A stretch of DNA of 30,784 bases from Bryobacterales bacterium (GTDB lineage: Bacteria > Acidobacteriota > Terriglobia > Bryobacterales > Bryobacteraceae): contig JAEUQE010000090.1 in NCBI GenBank assembly GCA_016789785.1, positions 1 to 30,784 of the forward strand, read 5' to 3'. The position numbers and the translations under genes were made by a program. Shown in pieces: positions 23,386-30,784 of this stretch. How positions within the stretch are numbered: the first letter of the stretch is position 1; each line of letters opens with the position of its first letter. The notes under the pieces are model-generated. The model saw nothing but the letters and a program-made list of their open reading frames with translations. It was not told where the DNA came from and made no database searches.

Positions 23386-23588
23386 ATGCCCACTTTCTGT
23401 TTGTGGATGAAAGCGGCTATGACAGTGGCGAGTCACCCTACGCGTGCTTGCTGGAGTCTCCGAACCCATCTTGTTCACAGCAATCTTACGACTGGAGGGA
23501 ACAGGTGTTGAGTACGATGAAAGGAAAGAAGGCGCTGCAGACAAGCCGCAAAGCCTCCGGAAACAAGATGAACACTCCTGCGAACTGA
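23386..23588 (+). pseudogene. Frameshifted DUF3800 remnant
   Basis: A short stretch of the 262-bp gap after the flavoprotein gene encodes, in one frame, AHFLFVDESGYDSGESPYA, the characteristic N-terminus of DUF3800 proteins (FLFIDESG...ESPY). The continuation expected in that family (VLAGV) is found in the next frame (VLAGVSEPILF, from 23444). Further on the first frame gives MKGKKALQTSRK, resembling the ELKGKKLL segment of the family. The rest of the domain is missing. This is best explained as a decayed, truncated copy. DUF3800 proteins have an RNase-H-like fold and often sit in mobile or defence contexts. Confidence 0.6.
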
Positions 23589-23598
23589 GAGACTCGGA

Positions 23599-23625
23599 AT
23601 GGGATGGCTCATCGGCGCATCCCAT
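23599..23625. terminator. Hairpin beyond the gyrA stop
   Basis: ATGGGATG/CATCCCAT, a perfect 8-bp inverted repeat with an 11-nt loop, 19 bp beyond the gyrA stop. Read on the minus strand it is followed by TTCCGAGTCTCTC. It is a plausible gyrA terminator without a strong T-run. Confidence 0.45.
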
Positions 23626-23643
23626 CCCGGCCAAGACCAGTTT

Positions 23644-26181
23644 CTACGCGAGAGGTAGATCGCCCTGCGCGTCCTCAGGCTGCACTTCCGCCTCCGGAAT
23701 CACGCAAGCCGCCGCTACCCGATCCTCGTCGTCCATCCGCACCAGCCGCACGCCCTGCGTGGAACGTCCCGCCTGACGGATCTCCGCGGCCTCAATGCGA
23801 ATGATCTTGCCATCACGGGTGATGATCATGAGATCGGTGTCTTCCTTCACGGACAGGATCTCCACCACCTTGCCGATCTTGCCCGTGACCTTCATGTTGA
23901 TCACGCCCTTGCCCGCGCGATGCGTGAGCCGGTACTCATCGAGTTGCGTGCGTTTGCCGTAGCCCTTTTCCGAGATCGACAGCAGCAGGCCTTGCGCCTC
24001 GACCACTTCGGCGCCGACGAGATAGTCACCTTCTTCGAGGTCCATCGCGCGAACACCGCGCGCCTGGCGTCCCATCGGACGCACTTCCTCTTCCTTGAAG
24101 CGAATCGCCATTCCGTCGTGCGTGCCCAGGAAGATGAAGTTCTGTCCCGTGCTGATGCGGGCCGCAATCAATTCATCGCCATCGTCCAGGGACAAGGCGA
24201 TGATGCCCTTCGACATGGGATTGTCGAACTCCGTGAGTTCACTCTTCTTGATCACGCCGGCGCGGGTCACCATGACAATGAAGCGGTCCGGCACGAATTC
24301 CTTCACGGCCAGAAACGCCTTCGGCACCTCGTCGGGCTGCAGATTCACGAGGTTCGAAATGTGCTTGCCTTTGCCCGTGGTACCGGCATCCGGGATCTCA
24401 TAGATCTTCAGCCAGTACACGCGGCCTTTGTTCGTGAAGATCATGATGTAGGCGTGCGTGTTGGCGATCACCAGATAGTCGACTACATCTTCGGCTCGCG
24501 TCGACATTCCGATCCGGCCCTTGCCGCCGCGCGATTGCCGCCGGTAGGTGTCCACCGAAGTGCGCTTCAGATAGCCGCCGCGCGTCACCGTGACCGCGAC
24601 GTCTTCCTTCTGCACCAGATCTTCCAGGCTGATCTCATCGAAAGTGGGCACGATTTCCGTGCGGCGCTCATCGCCGAAGTCCTTCTGAACTTCTTTCAAC
24701 TCTTTAACGATGAGTCCGCGCAGCACTTTGTCCGAGCCGAGAATCTCGAGATACTCCGCGATGCGGCGCTGAATCTCCGCCAGTTCGTCCAGGATCTTCT
24801 GCCGCTCCATGCCCGTGAGGCGCTGGAGTTGCAGTTCGATGATCGCTTGCGCCTGCCGCTCACTGAATTCCCATTTCGTCACCAGTCCATCACGCGCGTC
24901 CCGCGGCGTTTTCGAACCGCGGATATGCGCGATGATTTCGTCCATCAGATCGAGGGCACGCTGGAATCCGAGCAGGAGATGCTCGCGATCGCGGGCCTTC
25001 CGTAACAGGTAGTCCGTGCGGCGCCGCACCACATCGGCGCGATGGTCGATGAAGCGCTTGATCATGTCGATGATGCCGAGCTCACGAGGCTGCCCGTTCA
25101 CGATCGACAACATGATCACACCCATGTTGATTTGCATCTGGGTGTGTTTATAGAGGTTGTTGAGAATGACCTCCGCCTGCTCGCCGCGCTTCAGTTCAAT
25201 CACCACGCGCAGGCCCTGGCGATCGCTTTCATCCCGGACATCGGAGATGCCTTCGATCTTCTTCTCGTTGACCAGTGAAGCGATATCGGAAACCAGCTTG
25301 GCCTTGTTCACCTGGTAGGGAACTTCGGTCACGATGATGGCTTCGCGATCCTTGCCGGTCTTCTCGGTGGCGGCACGCGCGCGCATGCGCAGGCTGCCTC
25401 GACCGGTGGTGTAGTAGTCGCGAATCCCCTGGCGCGACATCAGGCCACCTGTCGGGAAGTCAGGCCCCGGAGCGACCTCCATCACCTGATCGAGCGTCGC
25501 GCCCGGATTCTGGATCAGCAGAACCGTGGCGTTGATGATCTCGGTGAGATTGTGCGGCGGAATGTTCGTCGCCATCCCGACCGCAATGCCCGACGAGCCG
25601 TTCACCAGAAGATTCGGCACGCGTGAAGGGAGAACTTCGGGCTCCACTTCGTTGTCATCGTAATTGGCCCGGAAGTCGACGGTTTCCTTGTCGATGTCTT
25701 CCAGCAACATCGCCGCAATCTTCGAAAGCCGCGCTTCGGTGTACCGCATGGCCGCCGGAGGATCACCATCCATCGACCCGAAGTTCCCCTGGCCGTCGAT
25801 CAGCGGGTAGCGCATCGAGAACGGCTGCGCCATACGGACCAACGAATCGTAGATCGGAGCGTCGCCGTGTGGGTGATACTTACCCATCACTTCTCCGACG
25901 ATCTTGGCGGACTTGCGGGTCGGGCGATTGTAGTGCAGCCCCATCTCATGCATGCCGAAGAGAATGCGGCGATGCACGGGCTTCAGACCGTCGCGGACAT
26001 CGGGCAGCGCGCGTCCCACGATCACGCTCATTGCGTAATCGAGATAAGAACGGCGCATCTCATCTTCAATGTTTATCGGGATCTGGTTCTTCCCGCCGTC
26101 ACCGCCAAGCGGCAACTGACCGCCGGCCGGAGGCGCGGGCGGTTCAGGCGGATTGGTCGGGTTTTCCGGTTGATCAGCCAA
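23644..26181 (-). CDS. gyrA: DNA gyrase subunit A
   Basis: An 845-residue GyrA. The start is TTG at 26181, supported by AAGGAG (26187-26192 on the complement) at 5-nt spacing. A Pro-rich extension (about 5-30) precedes the core. The breakage-reunion domain has [43 protein letters not shown] and the catalytic Tyr147 in [10 protein letters not shown]. The GyrA box is QSRGGKG, a variant of QRRGGKG, and supports gyrase rather than topoisomerase IV. The six-bladed C-terminal domain follows. The residue equivalent to E. coli Ser83 is Ala108; the Asp87 equivalent (D112) is kept. With GyrB it introduces negative supercoils. gyrB is not in the window. Confidence 0.97.
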   Translation of the reverse strand: MADQPENPTNPPEPPAPPAGGQLPLGGDGGKNQIPINIEDEMRRSYLDYAMSVIVGRALPDVRDGLKPVHRRILFGMHEMGLHYNRPTRKSAKIVGEVMGKYHPHGDAPIYDSLVRMAQPFSMRYPLIDGQGNFGSMDGDPPAAMRYTEARLSKIAAMLLEDIDKETVDFRANYDDNEVEPEVLPSRVPNLLVNGSSGIAVGMATNIPPHNLTEIINATVLLIQNPGATLDQVMEVAPGPDFPTGGLMSRQGIRDYYTTGRGSLRMRARAATEKTGKDREAIIVTEVPYQVNKAKLVSDIASLVNEKKIEGISDVRDESDRQGLRVVIELKRGEQAEVILNNLYKHTQMQINMGVIMLSIVNGQPRELGIIDMIKRFIDHRADVVRRRTDYLLRKARDREHLLLGFQRALDLMDEIIAHIRGSKTPRDARDGLVTKWEFSERQAQAIIELQLQRLTGMERQKILDELAEIQRRIAEYLEILGSDKVLRGLIVKELKEVQKDFGDERRTEIVPTFDEISLEDLVQKEDVAVTVTRGGYLKRTSVDTYRRQSRGGKGRIGMSTRAEDVVDYLVIANTHAYIMIFTNKGRVYWLKIYEIPDAGTTGKGKHISNLVNLQPDEVPKAFLAVKEFVPDRFIVMVTRAGVIKKSELTEFDNPMSKGIIALSLDDGDELIAARISTGQNFIFLGTHDGMAIRFKEEEVRPMGRQARGVRAMDLEEGDYLVGAEVVEAQGLLLSISEKGYGKRTQLDEYRLTHRAGKGVINMKVTGKIGKVVEILSVKEDTDLMIITRDGKIIRIEAAEIRQAGRSTQGVRLVRMDDEDRVAAACVIPEAEVQPEDAQGDLPLA

Positions 26182-26186
26182 GATTG

Positions 26187-26192
26187 CTCCTT
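26187..26192 (-). promoter_or_regulatory. Ribosome binding site fixing the TTG start of gyrA
   Basis: AAGGAG on the minus strand, 5 nt before the TTG at 26181. An AT-rich patch (about 26246-26258 on the complement, containing GATAAAATATAGG) further upstream is the likely promoter region, without a clear -35. Confidence 0.75.
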
Positions 26193-26276
26193 GTGAGTCG
26201 TCCGATGGCCGCGTGGGGGCCCGCGGTTCGTGACCAGGGTAATCCTATATTTTATCAGTGTTGGCACCGCGCCGCC

Positions 26277-26291
26277 GGGCGAAAATCGCCC
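26277..26291 (-). terminator. Small hairpin just after the DUF1080 gene
   Basis: GGGCGA/TCGCCC with a 3-nt loop, one base beyond the DUF1080 stop codon and before the AT-rich patch ahead of gyrA. No T-run follows, so termination here is only suggested. Confidence 0.35.
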
Positions 26292-26292
26292 C

Positions 26293-27393
26293 TCATTGGG
26301 CCTGGGGCTGGAGTTCGCGGACCCGCAAGTCACGAAACTCCACACGGGTGTCCTCCATGTGAATCTGCAGCCCGATGCGTCCCGGCTTGCGCGCGTCCGC
26401 CGGCAACTCATCGGTCTCCGCGGCGAGTTCGCCATCCAGCCACACCCTGCACGTTGCACCAATCACGCGGACCTGCAGCAGGAACCATCGCTCTTCGAAA
26501 TCCGCGGAAATCCGGCTTCGAACGAGGCCGTAGATGCTGCCGGTTGGAAACACGGAATCCACTGGCGAGTAAATCTGCACCTCAAAGCCTCGCCGCGGAC
26601 CTGTCGCGTCGCCGCGCAGAAACACACCGCTGTTCGTGCGCGCGTGGCTGCGGACAACGGCGGTCAGTTCGAAATCGCCAAACGTACCGGGCGCGTAGAG
26701 GATGCCATGCCCGTTCGAGGCCTCGATCGTGTCGCGGCCCGCCTGCCAGTTTCCGCCGCCTCGCAAATCCCAGCCCTTGACCGAGCCATCGCGAATCAGG
26801 CTTGTGAATTGCGTGGGGCTGCCCAAATCCTCGATCTCGATGTTGCGAACAGCGTATCCATGCCCCATGTCCGGGAAGCCGATATAGCCTCGCCGCAGCC
26901 TCGAATCCGGAACACGAACATCCTGCAATTCCACGCCGTCGATCGAGAGTTTCAAGCGATCGCCTTGCAGATCGATGGCGGCTTTGTGCCACTTCCCCCA
27001 ATCCGGCGGCAGCAGGCTCGATGGCGCGGCAAGGCCCATCAACGCGCCCGTGACATGCTTGCTCAGTTTGTTGTGAAAGTCGTGAGCAAGCATAATCGTG
27101 AGGCCCGCATGCTGCGGCCGCTCCGTGCGTGGCGCGCGAAGAATCACCGCGGCTTCGGCCCATTGCGCGAGCTTGTACTCGAACGTCAGCCGGAAGTTCT
27201 CGTACTCGCGTTCACTGCGCAACCAGTTGCCGCTATGCGCGCGTCCCGAAGTCCGCAACTCGCCGCCGGCTGCGAAGAAGCTGTGCCTCGGCCCCTCGTG
27301 ATGCCAGCCAGCAAGGTCCTTGCCATTGAACAGCGTCTCGCCATGGATAAGCGTGATCAGCGAGAAGAAAAGAATCACAACGGTTAATCTCAC
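26293..27393 (-). CDS. Secreted two-domain DUF1080 (3-keto-disaccharide hydrolase family) protein
   Basis: A 366-residue protein starting with GTG at 27393, with a signal peptide (1-18, VVILFFSLITLIHG). Two concanavalin-like DUF1080 modules follow. Module 1 (about 20-190): TLFNGKDLAGWHHEG, ENFRLTFEYKL and IGFPDMGHGYAVRNIEIEDL. Module 2 (about 195-360): FTSLIRDGSVKGWDLRGGGNW, GDFELTAVVRSHARTNSGVFLRG, GRIGLQIHMEDTRVEFRDLRV. The family, common in Acidobacteria, Planctomycetes and Bacteroidetes, includes 3-keto-disaccharide hydrolases and lectin-like binders. TATATT ends 6 nt before the GTG and no ribosome site is good, so the mRNA may be leaderless. It is divergent from the S51 peptidase gene with 15 bp between starts. 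Confidence 0.85.
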   Translation of the reverse strand: MRLTVVILFFSLITLIHGETLFNGKDLAGWHHEGPRHSFFAAGGELRTSGRAHSGNWLRSEREYENFRLTFEYKLAQWAEAAVILRAPRTERPQHAGLTIMLAHDFHNKLSKHVTGALMGLAAPSSLLPPDWGKWHKAAIDLQGDRLKLSIDGVELQDVRVPDSRLRRGYIGFPDMGHGYAVRNIEIEDLGSPTQFTSLIRDGSVKGWDLRGGGNWQAGRDTIEASNGHGILYAPGTFGDFELTAVVRSHARTNSGVFLRGDATGPRRGFEVQIYSPVDSVFPTGSIYGLVRSRISADFEERWFLLQVRVIGATCRVWLDGELAAETDELPADARKPGRIGLQIHMEDTRVEFRDLRVRELQPQAQ

Positions 27394-27396
27394 CTT

Positions 27397-27405
27397 TAGA
27401 ATATA
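27397..27405. promoter_or_regulatory. Overlapping divergent -10 boxes
   Basis: Plus strand TAGAAT (27397-27402) ends 6 nt before the ATG at 27409. Minus strand TATATT (27405-27400) ends 6 nt before the GTG at 27393. The two hexamers share three base pairs. Both spacings are those of leaderless promoters, and the two directions should exclude each other. No -35 is clear on either side. Confidence 0.45.
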
Positions 27406-27408
27406 GGG

Positions 27409-28257
27409 ATGCGAACCCCGCTCGCACTCGCGATCTCATTGCTGATGCTGCATGTTGGTCTTGCAGCCAGGAAGCCGGCCGTTGGCCCCGAAAAGGGAAG
27501 CCTGCTGATCGTGGGCGGTGGCGCGCTTGGTCCCGAGATCGTGGAGCGGTTTCTGCGGCTCGCAGGCGGCAAGGACGCGCCCATCGTGTTCATTCCCACG
27601 GCGGGCGATGCGGACACCTATCCGGTGGACTGGCTCTCGAAGCAATTCCTCGCGAAAGCCGGGGCCCGCAACGTGACGCTGCTGCACACACGCGACCGCA
27701 AAGTGGCGGATACGAAGACTTTCGTAGAACCGATCCGCAGGGCGCGTGCTGTGTGGTTCGGTGGCGGGCGGCAATGGCGGCTGGTGGATTCCTATCTCAA
27801 TACGCGCACGCATCGCGAACTTCTGAAACTGCTCGATCGCGGCGGCGTGATTGGCGGATCGTCGGCAGGCGCGACCATTCAAGGCTCGTATTTGGTGCGT
27901 GGCGCCCGCGAGGGCAATCAACTCATGATGGCTCCGGGCTACGAAGTGGGACTGGGCTTGATGCGCAACGTCGCCATCGATCAGCATCTGCTGAAGCGCA
28001 ACCGTCAGGATGACATGGTGCCTGTGATCGAGAAGCATCCGCAGCTTCTCGGCATTGGGATTGATGAGAGCACGGCCATCGTGGTTCAGCGCGACGAGTT
28101 CGAAGTGATCGGCGTCAGCAAAGTGGCGATCTATGACCGCCGCCGCCCGCCCGAAGCGAACGGCAAGCGGTACTACTTTCTGGAGCGTGGCGATCGGTTC
28201 GACCTCTCCACGCGCGCCCGGTTGACGAACGCTACTTCCAGTTCATCGCGAGATTGA
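27409..28257 (+). CDS. Secreted peptidase S51 / cyanophycinase-like protein
   Basis: A 282-residue protein with a signal peptide (about 1-20) and the S51 fold: GSLLIVGGGALGPEIVERFL, VFIPTAGD, VWFGGGRQWRLVDSY and the nucleophile elbow GGSSAGATIQG, with S152 the likely catalytic Ser in the G-S-S-A-G setting. DQH (191-193) and GIGIDESTA complete the site. Cyanophycinase cleaves Asp-Arg dipeptides from cyanophycin; other S51 members are dipeptidases or isoaspartyl peptidases. No cyanophycin synthetase is in the window, so the substrate is open. The 3' end overlaps the convergent aminopeptidase gene by 26 bp. Confidence 0.88.
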   Translation: MRTPLALAISLLMLHVGLAARKPAVGPEKGSLLIVGGGALGPEIVERFLRLAGGKDAPIVFIPTAGDADTYPVDWLSKQFLAKAGARNVTLLHTRDRKVADTKTFVEPIRRARAVWFGGGRQWRLVDSYLNTRTHRELLKLLDRGGVIGGSSAGATIQGSYLVRGAREGNQLMMAPGYEVGLGLMRNVAIDQHLLKRNRQDDMVPVIEKHPQLLGIGIDESTAIVVQRDEFEVIGVSKVAIYDRRRPPEANGKRYYFLERGDRFDLSTRARLTNATSSSSRD

Positions 28258-29728
28258 CGAAGGTGCGCATGGCAACGCCGGATGGGCCTTTGGCAAGGAA
28301 CGGCTTGGCTTCCTCAATCCACGCAGTCCCCGCAATGTCGAGGTGAATCCATGGCGTGGGATCGGCCCACTCCTTGAGAAACATCGCCGCGGAGATCGCT
28401 CCGCCCCAACGTCCACCGATATTCGGCAGATCGGCGAATGCGCTCTTCAGCAGATCCTTGTAGTCATCATCCAGCGGCATGGGCCACATCTTCTCGGCCT
28501 CGGCCCGCGCGGAGGTAAGGAACTGATCCCGGAAGCCGTCGTTGTTGGTGAACAATCCGACGTTCACCATCCCCAACGCGACCACGATTGCGCCCGTCAG
28601 AGTCGCTGCGTCCACCAGGTGCGTGCAGCCCTGGCGCTTGGCGTACTCAATCGCGTCGACGAGAATCAGACGGCCCTCGGCATCCGTGTTGAGCACTTCG
28701 ATCGTCTTGCCCGAAAGCGACGTGACAATGTCGCCGGGCCGTTGCGCGCGGCTTCCCGGCATGTTCTCCACCGCAGGAACGAACGCGGTCACCGGGATGG
28801 AGGGCTTCAACTGGGCGATGGCGCGAATCGCGCCGAGCACCGCCGCTCCGCCCGCCATGTCGTATTTCATCTTCTCCATGCCGTCGGCGGGCTTGATGGA
28901 GATGCCCCCGGTATCGAACGTGACGCCTTTGCCAACCAGGCCGAGATGCGCCTCGCTGGAAGCAGCACCAGCCGGCTTGTAACGGACAATGATCAACGCC
29001 GGCGGCTCCGCGCTACCCTGCGAAACGCCCAACAGGGAGCCCATGCCAAGCTGGCGCATGCGATCTTCATTGAGCACCTCGCACTCCAGGCCCTGCTCGG
29101 CGGCCATCTGCTGCGCGCGGGCGGCAAGCACGGTAGGTGTCAGCCGGTTGCCAGGCTCGTTCACAAGTTCACGAGTGAAATTCTGGCTCTCCGCGAGAAT
29201 GCGGCCGCGCGCGATTCCCTGCGCTACCTCCGCGGTCTCCGGCGCAATCAAACAAAACAGGTCGATTTTGTCTTCGCCCTTTTTCGGATCAGTCTTGTAG
29301 CGATCCGGCTCGAAGTCGCCGAGAATCGCGCCTTCGGCCGCCGCCGACGCCATCAGCGCCGTCTGCATCACAGGATCGAGCGCGAACGCGATGGAGCGAA
29401 CCTTCTTCGGCTTCAGCTTGCGCAGCGCGGCGCCTGTGGCCTTGCGCAGTTCACCAGGTCCAAAGGCGGAAGCCTTTCCGCCGCCAACCACCACCAGCTT
29501 GCGGGCCTTCAATCCCGCGGGCCGCGGCAACTCTGCAATGTCGAGCAGCTTGCCGCTAATCTCTTTCGTGTCGAGTAGCTCGGCAACCCAACCGCCAGTG
29601 GCTTGATCGGCGGACAACGCCGCCTCGGGAGCAATCGCTTTCGATTCCCCTTCCCGTTCAAAGACGACTACGACGAGTGCGTCAGTTTCCACTTGCGCAA
29701 CGGGCTGCGAGATCAGTTTCACATCCAT
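28232..29728 (-). CDS. pepA: Leucyl aminopeptidase (M17 family, PepA-like)
   Basis: A 498-residue cytosolic aminopeptidase. ATG at 29728 is preferred because GGAG lies 11 nt upstream; the in-frame TTG at 29737 is only 2 nt from it. The N-terminal domain has KLVVVGGGKASAF. The catalytic domain shows the dinuclear-metal site: LVGKGVTFDTGGISIKPADGM, KYDMAGGAAVLG, and the signature NTDAEGRLILVDA, then VDAATLTGAIVVALG. It ends with LDIAGTAW and KGPSGVAMRTFVNLA, also conserved. M17 enzymes form hexamers and remove N-terminal residues during peptide turnover. It is divergent from the TIM-barrel gene with a 41-bp spacer. Confidence 0.95.
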   Translation of the reverse strand: MDVKLISQPVAQVETDALVVVVFEREGESKAIAPEAALSADQATGGWVAELLDTKEISGKLLDIAELPRPAGLKARKLVVVGGGKASAFGPGELRKATGAALRKLKPKKVRSIAFALDPVMQTALMASAAAEGAILGDFEPDRYKTDPKKGEDKIDLFCLIAPETAEVAQGIARGRILAESQNFTRELVNEPGNRLTPTVLAARAQQMAAEQGLECEVLNEDRMRQLGMGSLLGVSQGSAEPPALIIVRYKPAGAASSEAHLGLVGKGVTFDTGGISIKPADGMEKMKYDMAGGAAVLGAIRAIAQLKPSIPVTAFVPAVENMPGSRAQRPGDIVTSLSGKTIEVLNTDAEGRLILVDAIEYAKRQGCTHLVDAATLTGAIVVALGMVNVGLFTNNDGFRDQFLTSARAEAEKMWPMPLDDDYKDLLKSAFADLPNIGGRWGGAISAAMFLKEWADPTPWIHLDIAGTAWIEEAKPFLAKGPSGVAMRTFVNLAMNWK

Positions 29729-29756
29729 AGGGTTCAATTCTCCAGTGTAACGTGGA

Positions 29757-29762
29757 TATTAT
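29757..29762 (+). promoter_or_regulatory. -10 box of the TIM-barrel gene, leaderless type
   Basis: TATTAT, five of six matches to TATAAT, ending 7 nt before the ATG at 29770. No ribosome site precedes the ATG. A weak TTCAAT lies 18 nt further upstream. Confidence 0.4.
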
Positions 29763-29769
29763 TGGTCTT

Positions 29770-30636
29770 ATGAATCGAAGGACTTTGCTCCGCACTCTCC
29801 CCGCTCTCGCAGCGGCCTCCTCTCTCAACGCGGCCGTGGAAACATCGAAAGGCGGGGCTCGACTGAAGTCTGCCATCTGCGCTTACTCGTTCCGCAATGA
29901 GTTGCAGAAGAAGACCATGAGCTATGAAGATCTGGTGCGCCTGTGCGCGGATGTGGACGTGGATGGACTCGACCTCACCGTGTACTGGCTCCCCTCAACG
30001 TCGGACAGTTTTCTGATGCCTCTCCGCCGGCTCGCTTATCGCTCCGGCATCGATATCTACAGCATTTCCGTGCGAACCGACATGTGCAAGGCGCCCGCGG
30101 ATCAGGACAAGGAGATCGGCGTGGTGAAGGGCTGGGTGGACGTGGCCGCGAAACTCGGCGCAGGACACATTCGTGTGTTCGGCGGAAATGTTCCGAAGAC
30201 GTCGAACGAGGACGAAGCGGCAGGCTGGGTGGTGGAGATTCTCAAGCGCGCCAGTGAGTACGCCGGATCGAAGGGCGTGATTCTCGGCCTGGAGAATCAT
30301 GGTGGCATCACGGAGAAAGCGGCTCGCATCGTCGAGATCGTGAAGAAGGTGGATTCCCCATGGGTCGGCATCAATCTCGACACCGGCAACTTCCACAGCA
30401 ACGTCTACAGCCAGATCGAGATGTGTGTGCCGTACGCGGTCAACGTGCAGGTGAAGGAGCGGGTGCGCGTGGATGGCAAGCACGAGGATTCCGATTGGGC
30501 GCGCGTGACCGGCATGTTGCGGAAGTCCGGATACAAGGGCTACCTTGCACTCGAATACGAAGAGAAGGAGCCTGCGCCGACAGCGGTGCCGCGCCTCATT
30601 CCGAAACTGCGCAAGACGATTGGCCAGATCGCTTAG
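29770..30636 (+). CDS. Secreted sugar phosphate isomerase/epimerase-like TIM-barrel protein
   Basis: A 288-residue protein with an RR-type leader (MNRRTLLRTLPALAAASSLNA). ATG at 29770 is chosen for that leader. The body is an AP-endonuclease-2/xylose-isomerase-like TIM barrel: LKSAICAYSFRNEL, DVDGLDLTVYWLP, LGAGHIRVFGGNVPK, GVILGLENHGG, WVGINLDTGNFH, VNVQVKERV and YKGYLALEYEEKEP. Metal-binding residues typical of the family are visible: the Glu of LENHGG, the Asp of LDTGN and the Glu of LEYE. Members isomerise or epimerise sugars such as keto-sugars or inositols; this one probably acts outside the cytoplasm. It converges with the partial aminotransferase gene, 5 bp away. Confidence 0.87.
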   Translation: MNRRTLLRTLPALAAASSLNAAVETSKGGARLKSAICAYSFRNELQKKTMSYEDLVRLCADVDVDGLDLTVYWLPSTSDSFLMPLRRLAYRSGIDIYSISVRTDMCKAPADQDKEIGVVKGWVDVAAKLGAGHIRVFGGNVPKTSNEDEAAGWVVEILKRASEYAGSKGVILGLENHGGITEKAARIVEIVKKVDSPWVGINLDTGNFHSNVYSQIEMCVPYAVNVQVKERVRVDGKHEDSDWARVTGMLRKSGYKGYLALEYEEKEPAPTAVPRLIPKLRKTIGQIA

Positions 30637-30641
30637 GACCG

Positions 30642-30782
30642 CTACGCTTTTCGCACCGAAGGATACACCTTGCGGATCGCGGCGATGACATCGTCGCAAT
30701 CGCGCGAGGTGTACTTCGGATCCATCAACACGCCAGCGAATCGATTCAGGATGCTCGCTGTTTTCGGGCAACACGCCGCACC
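30642..30782 (-). CDS. DegT/DnrJ/EryC1-type aminotransferase, C-terminal fragment
   Basis: The final 46 residues of a gene entering from the right edge. The tail reads CCPKTASILNRFAGVLMDPK then YTSRDCDDVIAAIRKVYPSV. It matches the C-terminus of PLP-dependent sugar aminotransferases of the DegT/DnrJ/EryC1/StrS type (CPRT...L.R.....PxYTxxDxxDVxxAIRKV). Such enzymes aminate nucleotide-linked keto-sugars. Only the tail is visible, so the PLP lysine cannot be checked. Confidence 0.65.
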   Translation of the reverse strand, partial: GAACCPKTASILNRFAGVLMDPKYTSRDCDDVIAAIRKVYPSVRKA

Positions 30783-30784
30783 AT

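Noticed and set aside
23920..25005. 361-codon plus-strand reading frame opposite gyrA
   Set aside because: It is antisense to conserved gyrA, with His/Arg/Leu-rich shadow composition and no domain.
28343..29578. 411-codon plus-strand reading frame opposite the aminopeptidase gene
   Set aside because: It is a shadow of the M17 peptidase gene, without a recognisable family, signal or ribosome site.
1..30784. tRNA, rRNA, CRISPR, transposase, prophage or att sites
   Set aside because: I looked for T-loop-like motifs, regularly spaced repeats, transposase motifs and terminal inverted repeats, and saw none I could support.

Overview
The window looks like chromosomal DNA from an Acidobacteriota member, probably of the Bryobacterales/Solibacter type. 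This is an inference from gene content. There are several RR-type secreted enzymes (NIPSNAP, sugar-isomerase-like TIM barrel, FAD-dependent oxidoreductase, UroD-like), a two-domain DUF1080 protein, a GH42/GH14-like glycosidase, a multihaem cytochrome c and a TonB receptor with a carboxypeptidase-regulatory-like domain. The DNA is GC-rich, and long antisense reading frames are common but meaningless. No tRNA, rRNA, CRISPR array, insertion sequence or phage gene was recognised.

Layout. 1-923: the tail of a histone-deacetylase-family gene, a small unknown gene and a secreted BON-domain protein. 1005-6547: a tightly packed plus-strand surface-glycan operon (AsnB-type amidotransferase, GT39, GT4, ABC-2 permease) that lacks its ATPase. 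6548-6791: a hairpin-rich spacer. 6792-7945: yceI and a marR-type regulator, with a shared candidate operator. 8034-8807: a NIPSNAP protein. 8864-10824: a three-gene RiPP/metallophore cluster of bufferin type, made of a 12-Cys precursor, a DUF692 (MNIO) modifying enzyme and a DUF2063 partner. 10841-15065 (minus): a six-haem NapC/NirT-like cytochrome and a TonB-dependent receptor.

15157-17603: two ECF sigma/anti-sigma pairs in tandem, separated by a DUF2892 membrane protein. The first anti-sigma factor carries a periplasmic domain that I read as a degenerate HNH-nuclease fold. It is divergent from the TonB receptor, an arrangement like Fec-type surface signalling. 17628-23381: a secreted glycosidase, mscL, a UroD-like protein with a Tat-like leader and a flavoprotein oxidoreductase. 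23382-23588: a frameshifted DUF3800 remnant. 23644-26181: gyrA. 26293-28257: divergent DUF1080 and S51 peptidase genes. 28232-30636: leucyl aminopeptidase and a TIM-barrel epimerase. The right edge cuts a DegT/DnrJ-type aminotransferase.

The parts most worth attention are: (a) the bufferin-like cluster, whose precursor is an internal duplication of a six-Cys module behind a twin-arginine leader; (b) the anti-sigma factor fused to a pseudo-HNH domain; (c) several promoters whose -10 box lies only 6-9 nt before the start codon, suggesting leaderless mRNAs. All family assignments come from reading motifs, not from database searches.
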